In this document: positions 34,562-47,616 of the stretch, piece by piece
Layout: each line of letters begins with the position of its first letter
How positions within the stretch are numbered: position 1 is the stretch's first letter
DNA from: Rusavskia elegans
Lineage: Eukaryota; Ascomycota; Lecanoromycetes; Teloschistales; Teloschistaceae
NCBI GenBank assembly: GCA_011316305.1
Contig: SAUG01000070.1
Location: forward strand, 1-64,000
Direction: 5' to 3'
Length of the DNA: 64,000 bases
The notes under the pieces: model-generated
What the model was told of the DNA's origin: nothing
The model's input: the letters and a program-made list of their open reading frames with translations, nothing else
Databases searched by the model: none
Program-made: the position numbers and the translations under genes

Positions 34562-36861
34562 CTATTGCACCATTTCCTGCCTCAACTTGCTCGGATCCTG
34601 TCCCTTGCCTCTTCTCCCTAGCAAGGTAGCATTGTCAAGGCTCAATTCGAACGCGCCACGACCTTTCTTCACCTGCTGCTTCGCTGCCGCAGCGACTTGC
34701 GGACTATGCTGCCCATACCCTTGCTGCGGCTGAGTAGATCTTGGTGGAGCGGCAGCTTGTCTTGCCTGCGCAGCGGCACTGGGCTTGCCCAAGTTTGTTT
34801 GCCGCATTTGTTGTTCTACGCCGCCTACATCGGCAGCTCCACCTTGCGGTTTGGGCAACTTCGAAGGGGGGTTTTGCTGATATTGCGGAATGTTGGACAG
34901 GAGGGTGTCATCGTCAAAATCTTGATCATCGTCGTCCTCGGCAAGGGGGTTGAGACCATTCAGGCCGCCAGCACCACGATAGCCTTGCTTGAAATTCTTG
35001 CGCCGCTTGCCTTCCTCCTCTTGACGGTGGACGGCGTAGCTGACATCGAAAACCTCACGCAGATTGACGGCGCCCGGAGATCGGAAATCCATCCGCCTCT
35101 GACCACCACCCGGCGTTTGGAGGATTTGAGCGGAGAGAGCCTCGGGAGTGCTTTGCTGTTCGCCGTGCTTCTGGTTGCTGAAACCGTAATCCCTTTGTCG
35201 CGTGTAGAGGGGAGTGGCGAGAGGCGGAGCATCGGCAGCAGCGTAGGTCTCTTCATGGCTCTGTCTGATCCACGGATGATTCAGGAACTCGCCAATGGTA
35301 TAACGCTTGTCCGGGTCGACGGTAAGCAGGTGTGATACAAGATCCTGAGCAGGTTTTGAGATATCGTCCCACCAAGGGGAAAGGAAAGTGTATTGCCCCC
35401 GAGCAACTTTCTCCGTGAGCACCTGGATACTCTCGTCATAGAAAGGGGGAAATCCGCAAAGAAGAGTGTAGAGTACGCAGCCTAGGGCCCACATATCTAC
35501 ACTCTTCGAATAGCGTTCGTCTTTGACGATTTCAGGTGCTGTGTAGCCGACGGTACCGCAAGGCGTCATAGTTTGACTGTCCCAGATGACTTTCGACAAA
35601 CCAAAATCGGCAATCTTGATGGTCCCTATACCGCCGGAACCCACTCCTGTGATGAATTCACCCTCGTCGGCTTTGTCTTCGTCTTCGGGACCCTTTGGTT
35701 TTGGATTCCTAGTCGGGATGAACGGGGCTGGGTAGAAGAGAAGATTTTCAGGTTTGATGTCACTGAGTTATGTTAGCATTTCTCTGACTGTAAGATATCT
35801 TGAAAGCATTACCGGTGGACTACCCCAGCGTCCTCGTGTAGATACTCCAGAGCCTTTGCAACCTGGACTATGACGTGACGGCTCAGATCCTCACTGAAGT
35901 ACGTCAAACGAACAATCTGGTGGAAAAGTTCGCCGCCTGGGCAAAGCTCCAGGACGATGTAATAATATTGTCGAGATTCGGAGAAGTCGACGAGTTTGAC
36001 AATATTGGGGTGGTCTAATTGGCGCATGATTTGCACCTCCTTCAATATATTCGCTCTCTGTACGTATGACATCAAGGATCAGCATGTGTTCTAAGCAGCC
36101 GCCATGATACCTCGACGCCAACCTGCGTACGAGCCCTGAATATGAGGAACGTGAGACGCACCTCCACAACCTTGGGTTGCTTTTTGAAATCCGGATGAAG
36201 GTGGGCGTCGGACTATCGCAAGTATTGGCAAAGTCGAAGGGTGTGAATGAAGGGAGAGGTAGTAGGGGAAGAATATGCGCAACGACAGGAACGAAATCCG
36301 ACGACGAAAGTGCACCACGCTTGCTCAACCTACCTGACTCGAATTCATCTCGAACTTGCGAACAACCTTGATGGCTACCTCACCCGAACTCTGGCCGGTA
36401 CTGTCCTTGGCCCGGTAGACGTTGCTGAAGGCGCCGTCGCCCATCTTCTCCAGTAATGTCCATCGCTCTAGTCCCGGGTACTTGGGAAGTTTGCCTTTGC
36501 TCTCACGCTCCTCGGCGACGATTCGTTCGATCACACTCGGGTCGAGGTCTTTGGTTCTCTCCTGCATCTTCTGCTTGTCGCCTGCTGCCTTGGCGGCAGC
36601 TCCTCCGGCTTGAGCAGCGACATTGCGATTGTCGACGTTGGCGGCGGAGTAGTCCACACCAGGAATGTGGGCTTGCTGTAATGGTTTGTGATCGCGAATG
36701 GCGGGGTCACTGATTGCATGTTGATGCTGGGCCGGAGGTGGTGGTTGATATCGCTGTTGATGGGCGTTGACTGGGGAGACATTGGTGGTTGGATCGCCAT
36801 GTGTGTTCCTGGCCTGCTTCCCGTGGCGGATGAAGTTCTTCAGGTTCTGAATGGTGGACAT
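34562..36861 (-). CDS. Stress-activated Ser/Thr kinase, Srk1/Rck2 type (CaMK group)
   Basis: Three exons (36334-36861, 35813-36057, 34562-35762; introns 276 and 50 nt) give 657 aa. Residues 1-125 are a Gln/Ala-rich disordered N-terminus. The kinase domain runs from about 130 to 440: glycine loop KMGDGAFSNVYRA, VAIKVVRK (catalytic Lys), LDHPNIVKLVDF, VVHRDIKPENLLF, IADFGLSK (DFG), CGTVGYTAPEI and the WALGCVLYTLLCGFPPF block of CaMK-like kinases. An insert between PENLLF and the DFG segment is typical of the Rck2/Srk1 group. The C-terminal 200 residues are low complexity, ending with a basic AFELSLDNATLLGRRG segment. In fission yeast Srk1 acts below the Sty1/Hog1 MAPK; the same link here is inferred. 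No calmodulin-binding helix was identified with confidence. Confidence 0.88.
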
Positions 36862-38402
36862 GGTGGAGTCTGGGAGAGGACGAGGTGGAAGATAGAATTC
36901 GACAGGTGGGCCTTGATGGCTTTTAATGTAGCCGCTTCCTACCGGACTGGCAGCGGTAGAGGAAAGAGCAGTAAATCAACCAGAGTTGAAAGGGGGATGA
37001 GTGGTGGTCTGGTCGAAGGAGGAAGTGATATTCAGTCGAAGGATGATCGTCTCTGCCAACCAGACGTTGAGGACGAGTGGACTGGCTATGACGCTGGAGT
37101 CTCAAGCGAGAGTCCTAAAGTAGGGTCGCCAAGACTTCCGGTCGACCAGCCTTCACTGAGTTTAAGATTTCTGATACGATAAATCCCCCCGAAGGAATAC
37201 CTAAGCACTGATGTGATGCACTGGGCCCAATCTGACCTCGTCCAGGTTCATAATAAATTCAGCGAATTCCAAGACGTTCAAGGCTTGCATGCGGATGACG
37301 TAATTTGGTTTATCGGAAATCTTTCTAGGCCATGTTCGACCTAGTGTCATGCGGGATGACGCAGAGTCCTTAATGGAGTGATCAAAATGTACATTGTACT
37401 CTGTTTCTAACCCACGCGAACCCAAACCTATTAATCCATCGATACTCTGATGAACACAAATTGCTACCCACCACTCTTGTTGCTTTTAGTGTTAGGGTTT
37501 TGGATGTATTCGATAGTGTGTGGTGGATTCTCAGCGTTGTAATGGCTTGCAATGTTCGTGGCCACTGCCGACCGTGGCAGTATAGCTCTGGGTCTCATAA
37601 TTAACAGATGATATCACGCTAGTGCTGTTTGCTGATAATAAGAAAGCGAATATCTGAATGTGATTATCTCAATCCCGGGTATCTCTGAGCATCACGGACG
37701 CTGAGTTGAGTGGAACTGCGATTTCAACTATAGCAAGCAGCTTGCCAATCAAAGCTTGTATGGTTCCAGGCGGAACATGGTTCCGGATGGAGTTGAAGTC
37801 AAGACTGAACCGATCTAAAACAAGACTGTCAGCGGGAGGCGGCCGCTACAGCCTAGTGGCCCTGCAGTTCCGCTTCTCACCTCGTGGACATTCGCGCCTC
37901 ATTCACGTTTCAGTCAATCTCCGAGGCTTGTACACACAGCCTTTACAGCCCCTTCACAACAGAGCAGGTTGCAGACTAACCAGGTCACCGAGGAGGAAGT
38001 ACTACTCACACTGAAGAGCGTACGAAAGCCCAAATCGCAACAGACAAAGACTGCAGTTCATAGGGGTAGGCGCACAACCAAGGCTTCTTGCATGGCCTTG
38101 CACCACCTGCGCTCGAGGCTAATATGATCTACAGGCAGCACTTCACTGTGTGTACGAGCCCCATCTCGTTGTACCGCAGCATCCGTCTCAAGGGGTATCG
38201 CCTGAATCTGTCTGACTCCGCCAGCCAAAACCCGGCTGCGCAAGCACCACCGAGGACGACTAAGCCGTGGGAAAAATACCGCGAAAAGCCTATAACATCA
38301 TACAACCGATCGGAAGATAGATGAATACCCTCGCAGAGGCCTCGTGTAAACACGGTATCCTTAAAGACTATTGGGCATCGATGCTTTGACAACGTACTCA
38401 CG
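36862..38402. other. Intergenic, 1.5 kb between divergent kinase and unknown gene
   Basis: No gene recognised. This is a long shared 5' region, which fits a regulated gene such as the Srk1-type kinase, but no specific site is identified. Confidence 0.45.
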
Positions 38403-41315
38403 ATGCCTGGAAAGGATGTGGCAATGTCGACGGCACCTTCGACAATACAACACGTGTCTTTACTCAAATCCCATAAAGCGTTGCCGAAGCGAAAGGCAAT
38501 TCCTTCTAATGCTGAACCTGTTCGAGCTGCTACCTCGAGGTTGCAAAAATGTGATCTCGAGGGCGAAGGATATTCATCTTCGGAGCGTATTCGGTCTTGG
38601 ATTCCAGAGCCATCCAGTGTTCAAGCCATCCCAGGTTCTGGCTTACCCTTACCCCTTACGCCTCCTGCCTCGGAAAGGGTTAACGGGCTTGGCCATCACC
38701 AATCCCCTTCAAATGGCACCGACAGGAATCATATCTCAACTCGGACCATCAGCTCCGGACTCTCGACGCCTGTAGTGCAGCGTAGTCCACCGACACCCGA
38801 GACTACTCCGCCAAAGCTCGATCAGTACACTCGCCTCACTAATGAATCCTCGAACCCTCGTCTCCCCTCCACTCGCGCCGAATCGTTCCAAACCGCTCGC
38901 GAGAACCAGACTTCCGATGAAGAATACAGTCTATTGGAATCACCATCGCTTCGCCCCTCGCGGCAGAAGTGGCTGAAGGATGCAGGTCATCCACTGCCCA
39001 AGAACATCGGTTTGGGACTCGGGTTGGAGCAGGATGATGGAGAAAGAACACCGACTGGACTAGTGGGAGAGCTTTCTCCGGACAACGAAGATCTAATATC
39101 TTTCGATGGTGGCTGGAATGGTGCTACACCGGAGATGGAGATGGAAGCTGTCAAAGGTGGTGCTGATCTAGCATACCGAGCTGAGCTTAAGAAGCATCAA
39201 GTCAAAAGATCATGGGTCTCAGACCGGTTGCTGGACACTCCTCTGGTCATTGACAACAGTAGCCCGTCGCCGGTAGCACGTTCGTTAAGTCTGCGACAGA
39301 GGGTTGACCAAACAAGAAAGACTTCCCCCGGTGCTTCAACAGAGAATTTTGCTGAGAAGATACAATGGCCACTGCAAGATGATCTCTCTAACCTTGAGGG
39401 TAAGCTGGCTGAGGTGGACGACAAACGCTTCTCGCAAATTTCGGCGACATCTACAGTTGTGGAAGCAATGGTTTTCGATGCGCCTCCGGAACGACGAAGA
39501 ACACTACGACACAGCTCGAAGGTTGCTGACCTGGCGTCGGCTACAGCGCAAGCTAACCGCAATTCCCTGAGTTTGAGTGAGCGAAGTCACCGACGATTGC
39601 TGCGACATTCAAAGAGTCCAAATGGCGGGCAAAGAGCGTCTTTTGCATCAAAAACTGGTAACCCCAGTGATGGCACCACCCTGCCCTCGTATCGAGGGCA
39701 GGATATAATACCGGTAATTGTGATCCCCCAACGAATCTCATCCTTAGGCTCAAAGTTTCCTTGTGTGCCAATCCTACGAAGGGTCAAAACGCTTACTCTA
39801 GCTTTGCAGCAGTCGTCAAGACCAACCACGGCTCCTGAAGACTCTGTAGGATACTTTGATGTCGCTCAACCGCGGCGCCGAATCGTGTCTGCTCAGGTAG
39901 CGACATCCCCTCCTAAAGAGGACGGCAAACCCAGTACACGGAATACGCGACCTGCGAATGCACCTCACGATGCCTCATCATCCATACCTACTTCAAGACA
40001 TGTATCTCGAGCGACCTCGAATGCTTCTGCTCGAGTGGAATCGACAAGCCCACCGACCAGACAGCAAAGCCAAAACGATTATCCTATCAATGAAACACCG
40101 AATGCCAGGATGACCAGTCCTACCGAGGAAAGCAACGGCGACTGGTCTGCCCTCCGATTTCGCTCGTCTCTCGTGACACCATTTTCTCTTCGTTCTGCTC
40201 GTTCCTCCACACCCGGGACTCTGGAAGTCAACGAAGCAACAGCTATCAGTATCTATCCTCACACCAACAAATCCATCTTGGTAGTTCAGCATGCTCCTCG
40301 GCGAGACTCGGAACCGGCGGAGCACTCTGCTATCATTGCCTCAAATGCCAAGTTTGCCATTCCCGCTGGATCCGTCCAACCACCTATCATCCACCAACCT
40401 CGCCAATTGCTCGAATCTCCACTCCAGAACCCGCGCTCGCCTCCGCAACCCCCAGACTTCAAGATAATCCCCCCGACGCCGGCAAACGCGATAGAATTAC
40501 CCAAACCTGAACACCAAGAACAGCCAACATCTGAGCAAGAAATTCCAAAACGGCGTCTCAGCAACCGCGTCAAACGTGCCCTCTCAACCCGTCGCTACAG
40601 TGAGGCCTTTGCTACTCCGCTGATCCGCTCCATGTCTCTTACTTCTCGTCGCAAAACCGACAACGGTGGTGTTGGCCGGCGAGCAAGTACAGGCATCGAT
40701 CCAGACAGAAATCTTCATCCCTTCTGGCGTCCTCGCGCCTTTTGGGATGACCGCAGCGACAGCGACAGCGATTTTGGGAACGATGGCCCCTTGGTCGGTA
40801 ATTCTTTGGGAATGTCAACCGACGGGATCAAAACCTTCGATCCGCCGAAACGAAGGAGCAATTTGAGTCAGAGGCTAGGATCTCTAAGATTGCCGAGGCG
40901 GAGGAAGAGTGAATCCGTACCAAACGCTCGGAATGATTACTCTTACTCTCATGACGACGATCCGCCTGGCAGGGCCGCACGGGGAGGATCAGTCCGACGT
41001 TTCAATAGCGCGAGAGGTCTGGGTCTGGGTCACAGGAATACCAGATTCTATCGCAGCAATAAGGACGGCGTCAACACGAGTTACGAATTCATTCAACGAC
41101 CGCAACATCTCTCTCGGCAGCAGGACGGCGGGGCCGCAGCAGCAGATGAAGAAGAAGAAGGAACGTATCATGGTGTGCCACGACTCGGCTACCAAGTGCA
41201 ATTCGTCGGCTTCAAGGAGCTTGCGGAGAAAGTCAAAGAGCGGAGGGAAAGGGCGAGGAGGGAAAAGGTAAGGGATAGATTGAGAGGGAGTATTGATGTT
41301 TTGAGGGGCGTATGA
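38403..41315 (+). CDS. Large Ser/Pro-rich fungal protein, unrecognised
   Basis: Single exon of 970 aa from the ATG at 38403. The composition is Ser/Pro/Arg/Thr-rich over nearly the whole length with many SP and TP sites (for example TPPAS, SPPTPETTPP), pointing to a disordered phosphoprotein. Ordered short blocks: SRQKWLKDAGHPLPKNIGLG near 180, KRRLSNRVKRALSTRRYSEA near 720, FWRPRAFWDD near 780. The C-terminus has PRLGYQVQFVGFKELAEKVK followed by a highly charged helix and LRGSIDVLRGV. I do not recognise the family and no catalytic motif is present. The long uninterrupted frame and conserved-looking C-terminal helix support a real gene. Confidence 0.75.
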   Translation: MPGKDVAMSTAPSTIQHVSLLKSHKALPKRKAIPSNAEPVRAATSRLQKCDLEGEGYSSSERIRSWIPEPSSVQAIPGSGLPLPLTPPASERVNGLGHHQSPSNGTDRNHISTRTISSGLSTPVVQRSPPTPETTPPKLDQYTRLTNESSNPRLPSTRAESFQTARENQTSDEEYSLLESPSLRPSRQKWLKDAGHPLPKNIGLGLGLEQDDGERTPTGLVGELSPDNEDLISFDGGWNGATPEMEMEAVKGGADLAYRAELKKHQVKRSWVSDRLLDTPLVIDNSSPSPVARSLSLRQRVDQTRKTSPGASTENFAEKIQWPLQDDLSNLEGKLAEVDDKRFSQISATSTVVEAMVFDAPPERRRTLRHSSKVADLASATAQANRNSLSLSERSHRRLLRHSKSPNGGQRASFASKTGNPSDGTTLPSYRGQDIIPVIVIPQRISSLGSKFPCVPILRRVKTLTLALQQSSRPTTAPEDSVGYFDVAQPRRRIVSAQVATSPPKEDGKPSTRNTRPANAPHDASSSIPTSRHVSRATSNASARVESTSPPTRQQSQNDYPINETPNARMTSPTEESNGDWSALRFRSSLVTPFSLRSARSSTPGTLEVNEATAISIYPHTNKSILVVQHAPRRDSEPAEHSAIIASNAKFAIPAGSVQPPIIHQPRQLLESPLQNPRSPPQPPDFKIIPPTPANAIELPKPEHQEQPTSEQEIPKRRLSNRVKRALSTRRYSEAFATPLIRSMSLTSRRKTDNGGVGRRASTGIDPDRNLHPFWRPRAFWDDRSDSDSDFGNDGPLVGNSLGMSTDGIKTFDPPKRRSNLSQRLGSLRLPRRRKSESVPNARNDYSYSHDDDPPGRAARGGSVRRFNSARGLGLGHRNTRFYRSNKDGVNTSYEFIQRPQHLSRQQDGGAAAADEEEEGTYHGVPRLGYQVQFVGFKELAEKVKERRERARREKVRDRLRGSIDVLRGV

Positions 41316-41874
41316 GCTTGTGCTGGGGAGGATGAAGACCAATGGATCTGTCTGCTGGGAAGATGGATGACCAGATAACGAACACGACGGTAGCAAGATC
41401 AGTGGACATATCAGTAAGATGGCGAGCATATGCGACGGCGGAAAATATTCACGGACAAATCTTCCCGGGGGGGGGGGTGGGAAATGGGATATTTCGCATA
41501 TACACAGCTGAGGTGTTGGCGATGTCTTTTCCTCTGGTATTTGACTGTAATTATTGATACGAGATCTGACGATAGCCACGACTTGATGTCGATGAAGAAG
41601 TGAGCGGTGCTCATAGCGCATATATTACCAAGCGATTCCGAATAATGACCTGCAATCTTTAGCGAGTATATGCATCACTCTGGAAGCCATGCATTATCAC
41701 AGCGTAAAGGTAGTGAAGACGGATTCGATTAACGATAATGAGTGTACTGTCTTCAAAGCAATCCGTCCACCCCTTTTCCCCCTACCATTCATCTCTCAAG
41801 CCCACCACCACAATAACCCCCTACCACCCCTCTACCAATCCCACTCATCCCCTCCCCACCCCCCACTTCCCCCC
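41316..41874. other. Intergenic between convergent genes
   Basis: Contains a run of about 11 G near 41466-41477 and C/T-rich sequence before the THI4 stop. No gene seen. Confidence 0.5.
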
Positions 41875-43380
<1,506 letters not shown>

Positions 43381-43389
43381 CTGAGACAT

Positions 43390-44207
43390 CTTGATCATCT
43401 TGGATCAACAGCCAGGACGACGTAGACATTGCTCCCCAGCTTGAGAGTCGCACTTGGCTTTGTATAAACCGATACCTGTCGACAGGTTAGTATAACATAT
43501 TTCTATGAACGAATGGCAGGGGATGATACGGCTGGCACTTTGTGGTTCAAAAGAGTCAAATTGATTTCTCTACCTAACAACGAGGATTAAAGGAAGCAGG
43601 AAGTGTTCTGGGACAAGAGCTCTCTTTATACCTTGTTACCAAATGCGGGGCAAGTGGGGGTCAGTGTGACCCCTGGTTGTCGTGCTTCCTGGAGAGTATG
43701 AGGGATTTTAGGAGTCTTGTGCAAGCTGCGCATCCATTGGTAGATATTCAAACAGCTGAGGACCGGTTTGCCGTCCGAGCCGAGAGAGTGATGCCCTCGC
43801 TGGCCAGTGAAACACTCCTTGGTCGTTCTCATGGCTGAATCAAAAAGCGAAGACAGGCATAGTTTAGGATTCAAGGCAAGCCTTATCCGTGGAGATATGG
43901 AGAACACATCATGAAATTACCGTGAAAATACACATCATTGATTTCTGCGGATGTTACAGGAAATATCGACAAAGCCCACTACGTGATCCGATAAAAGAGA
44001 TCCGTGTACAAAATATGACTGTTTCGAAGACCATGAAGTTGATGTCAAGGGATTCACCGCACCTGGAATTTCCTACTTTGGTTCCATGTGTACGACCAAG
44101 AAGCATATAGGAGAGTGGATCATGTTTTGAAATGTGGGGTTTCAAAGTTTTGATTCTGTCAGATCATGGCACCGGAATTGTGACGCCTCAATCGCCAAAG
44201 TATGTTT
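43390..44207. other. Intergenic, THI4 promoter and eS19 3' flank
   Basis: No gene seen. The upstream exon and promoter of THI4 lie at the low-coordinate end. Confidence 0.5.
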
Positions 44208-45059
44208 CTACTCATCATCCTCGTCATCGTCCGCCTGAATCGTTGACAGTGCAATACCTAAGCAAGCGCGTCAGTACATGTTCTAAACCCGATACTAAAG
44301 CGCTTTTCCAGGAAAGGAGCCGTCTCAGCAGACAATGCCCATATGTCCCCGCCTGATCCGGAAAAAGCATTCGGGTAGAACTCACGGTCCAAATCTCGTT
44401 GCCCTGATTGTGTGATTCTTCGGCCTCCCTTGTCATCATCTTTCTCCAGAACTCCAATTGCCTCCAGCGACCTCATGACATTACGATCTACGCTTCCGCT
44501 TGCGTCAACGTGATGTGATGGTCGTGAGCCGCGGTTTTTGGTGCTGCCGTGAACCTTGCGCAGCCGGCCAACGCCGACAGTCTTTCGGAGATAGACATGA
44601 CGTGCGACTGCGGCGGCGCGGGTGTAATACCTGCGATGAGAAGGGTGTACATGAGCGTTTGCGATGCTTGATTGCCCCAGGGGAAGAGGTACCAGTCTAT
44701 TGATTGAGGGGGGAGCTCTTTGGCGGGTGAAGTTTTGACCGTATCTACCCAACCTAGATGCCACGGAAAACCGTCAGATCGAAAAGCCCGAGAGATGCAA
44801 GGTTGCTTCGAAGTCGAACGGACGGACCTGGGACGGGCAGTTTTCCCTGTCGCTTCAAGAATGCTGAGTAGGCTTCAACGAATTTCTGCGCCTGTCCATG
44901 GAAGCAACCGTTAGCCATCATCGTCCTTGGTGCAAAGGCCGACCAATGCTAGTAAAACTCTTCGATAATGGGGATTGAAGAAATCTATGCCAGCTTCGTG
45001 GGGGGAACCACAAAGGGCAAACTTACATCGACATCACGGACACTAACACCGCCAGCCAT
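44208..45059 (-). CDS. RPS19: 40S ribosomal protein eS19
   Basis: Five exons (45027-45059, 44828-44891, 44693-44753, 44386-44630, 44208-44257) give 150 aa. It begins MAGGVSVRDVDAQKFVEAYS, continues LKRQGKLPVPGWVDTVKTS, KELPPQSIDWYYTRAAAVAR, and HVYLRKTVGVGRLRKVHGS, and ends GQRDLDRIALSTIQ with an acidic tail; this is a full eS19 with the usual length. It sits in the head of the small subunit and is needed for 18S rRNA maturation. The first coding exon has 11 codons. The second donor is GTCCGT, weaker than the others, but the join is fixed by protein homology. Many short introns near the 5' end are usual for fungal ribosomal protein genes. Confidence 0.95.
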
Positions 45060-45344
45060 GATAGCGGTCAATGCTGCAATAGCAATTCAGGAATGTAATA
45101 GAAGATGGTCCTTGTACTTTGTTCTCCGAGCAACAAATGTAAGTAAGATGGACGTTGTGGGGCTTAAGCTCGCTTAGCCCTGCCACATGAATTTACGCTA
45201 GTCTTAACAGGGCACATACATCCAGGCACTGAGCGCCTTATGGAAACAACTCTCTGCTCAAATCGGTGCCATCCATTTAATCACATGCAACTGATGCGTC
45301 TGATAAGTCTCCGACTAATACTCGGGTGCTGCTACACTTAATCC

Positions 45345-47616
45345 TCAGAGAGTCGGGGCGCGCTTCAGCCCCACGCAGTATCTCACAAAAAGAGTGTCTT
45401 GAAAATGATCATGCCTGATGCCTGGCGGCCTTTGGGTCTGGAACTCATCTATCGCCTGCTGAACGCTATACTTCTCCCTCTCGATAAGATACGAGCAAAT
45501 AAAGAACCCAGTCCGGTTGAAGCCGTAATGGCAGTGGACCCCGATCAATGCGCCAGGAGCTGCCGTTGACGCAGTCTGCCTCAGTCGGTCGATCAATTTG
45601 ATGAAATCCTGCACCTCATCCGCTGTCGGGGGGATCTTCGAGACAGTCGGGAATTTGTGATATTCTATACCTCCATCTTCGAGTCCACGAGGATCGTAGA
45701 CCGGATTTTCGTAGCTGATGTCAACTACTGCTCTCAACTTACCCTTCCAGTTGCGGACGAATATCTCTGGACAATGAGCTTCGTCGATTTCCCGGAGAGT
45801 CTTCATGGCTCGGAATACACCTGCTATTGGTTCAGACACGGGAACCACAGCCTGCCACTTCACAAGATTTTTCACGTCCCATTTACCCTCTGTCGACAGA
45901 TGTTGCAATTGCCAGCCGAGCGATAACCGGCTGTCAATGTGATCCCACAAGAATTTCTGGATCAGTCCAGCAAGCGTTCGATACGTTGTAGGGTCGTATA
46001 GCAACGAATGGGCAGCGGGCGCCGGCAAAATGCTCGTCTTTAAAACTCGCTCTTTCTTGCTGAAGTTATCATTCCGGTCGAGGACAGGGTCCGAGGACTG
46101 AGATTGGTGAGCCAAGACAGTTGTTTCTGTAGTGGATTGAGGTTCGTTGTGATTGTATGAACTGGTTGACGTGATCGTCGCATCTGCAGTGTCTTCCTCG
46201 TCTTGTTCATGCGCAGGCTGATCTCTAGGCAGACGCACCGGACCCACTGAGGAGGACTGATCCAATTTTCCCAAAGCACGGCCAATAGCTACGACTTCGT
46301 CCGGATTCGTGATATTGTCGCTCTCACCTGCGATGAGAAAGATGGGCAAGGAAAGCCGGGCCCAAACGTCCAGATCAGCAATATGACCACCAGGACTGTT
46401 GCTATGCAATTGCTCAAAATATAGTCCCCAAGCCATTCTCCGCCACACGGCAGATTTGCTTTGGGTATTGAATCTTTCCTGGAGTTTCTTGGTTTCGGCA
46501 TCCGCACCTGGCCCCACGAAGCGTGCAACGCTTGCACTCTCTGGTCCTCCGCGTCTATCCCATCTCCTCCATAGATCAAACACCGGGGTCGGCACGCTGA
46601 GAAGCCTTCGAAAAAGAGTCAGCTGATGAGCTGTGGGTGGCACAGCCTTTGGACAGATGGCAACGAGGCCTAGTACGTCGATATCATTTATTTTCAAGGG
46701 CGAATGAGCAGAAGCCAGCGTTGCCGCCAGAGAACAACCCATACTATGACCTATCAACACAACTCCCTGACCTGGGCTTCGCTGACAAGAGTCTGTGATC
46801 ACCGCTGCGAGTAATTCTACAAGCGCTTCTTGGGAGTATGCATTCCATGTAGTCGGGGCGAAGCCGCTGAGTCCGCAACCAGGTAGGTCGATACCAAGAC
46901 ATGGTCCCACGTTGACCAAACTAGTCAACAGAAATTGGAACTGTGCCAGCGATCCCCCAAGTCCATGTATGAAGACCAAAAGCGGAAGAGGTGTAGGCTT
47001 GGAGGGAAGCTTGTCTGCCTGGGGATGTTCCCGGCTGAAGACACGGATATCTGGATAGGTGGCAAAGGATGTAGTATACGATCGTTGGCTCGAGTGTTTC
47101 CTCAGCAATCCAGGGTCGGTGACCTGAGCATCTTAGAAAACGGTTAGCGTTGAACGAAAGGAATCGAAGTGTTATGATGAGTGGGGGTGTACGGAGTCGA
47201 CTGCACCTACCTGTCAATGATGGCTTGGATCTTGTTGAAGCTGCGTCTGCTTGCTTGTTTCCTCTCTGAGCATCCGTTGCATCAACTTGAGCAGGATCAG
47301 CAGGCCGTCCTGCCGTGGCGTTGCGCCTCCACCAAACAGTCAAAAGGCCGACCAAACCACAAAGACTCATGGATTGTACCATGCTCCATGATGTCAGCTG
47401 ACCATTGAGTGTCCATCCATACTGTCGCGGAAATGGGTTCAAGAAGCCATCGGTTGGAGGGTTGTGATGCAGATGACCCGTTGTCTGAGTGTGGTAGGAA
47501 GTCGATGCAGCAGGATTTGGAGTGGCAGCGATCAGAGTGTGGAAGAGTGAATGGAGGGAGATGATGAAGGCTAGGGAGGGCATCGGACGAGTAGTGGCAG
47601 CAAGGCATGCTGCCAT
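45345..47616 (-). CDS. Alpha/beta-hydrolase fused to dual-specificity phosphatase
   Basis: Two exons (47211-47616 and 45345-47131) give 730 aa. The N-terminus has hydrophobic stretches (SLAFIISLHSLFHTLIAA near 14-31 and MSLCGLVGLLTVWW near 80), so it is probably membrane-anchored. The hydrolase domain (about 160-520) has LLVFIHGLGGSLAQF, the nucleophile elbow GHSMG, IFLIAGESDNITNPDEV (acid) and AAHSLLYDPTTYRTLAGLI (His), all intact, interrupted by a charged insert. The C-terminal domain (about 540-730) is a cysteine phosphatase: EIDEAHCPEIFVRNWKGK, KFPTVSKIPP, and the loop GVHCHYGFNRTGFF (HCx5R). Both active sites look complete in one chain. The substrates are unknown. The acceptor TTTCTAAG was chosen because the nearer CAG would break the frame. 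Confidence 0.85.

Noticed and set aside
41466..41477. Run of about 11 G as a possible G-quadruplex or regulatory site
   Set aside because: A single homopolymer in a convergent intergenic region; no second G-tract arrangement and could be an assembly artefact.
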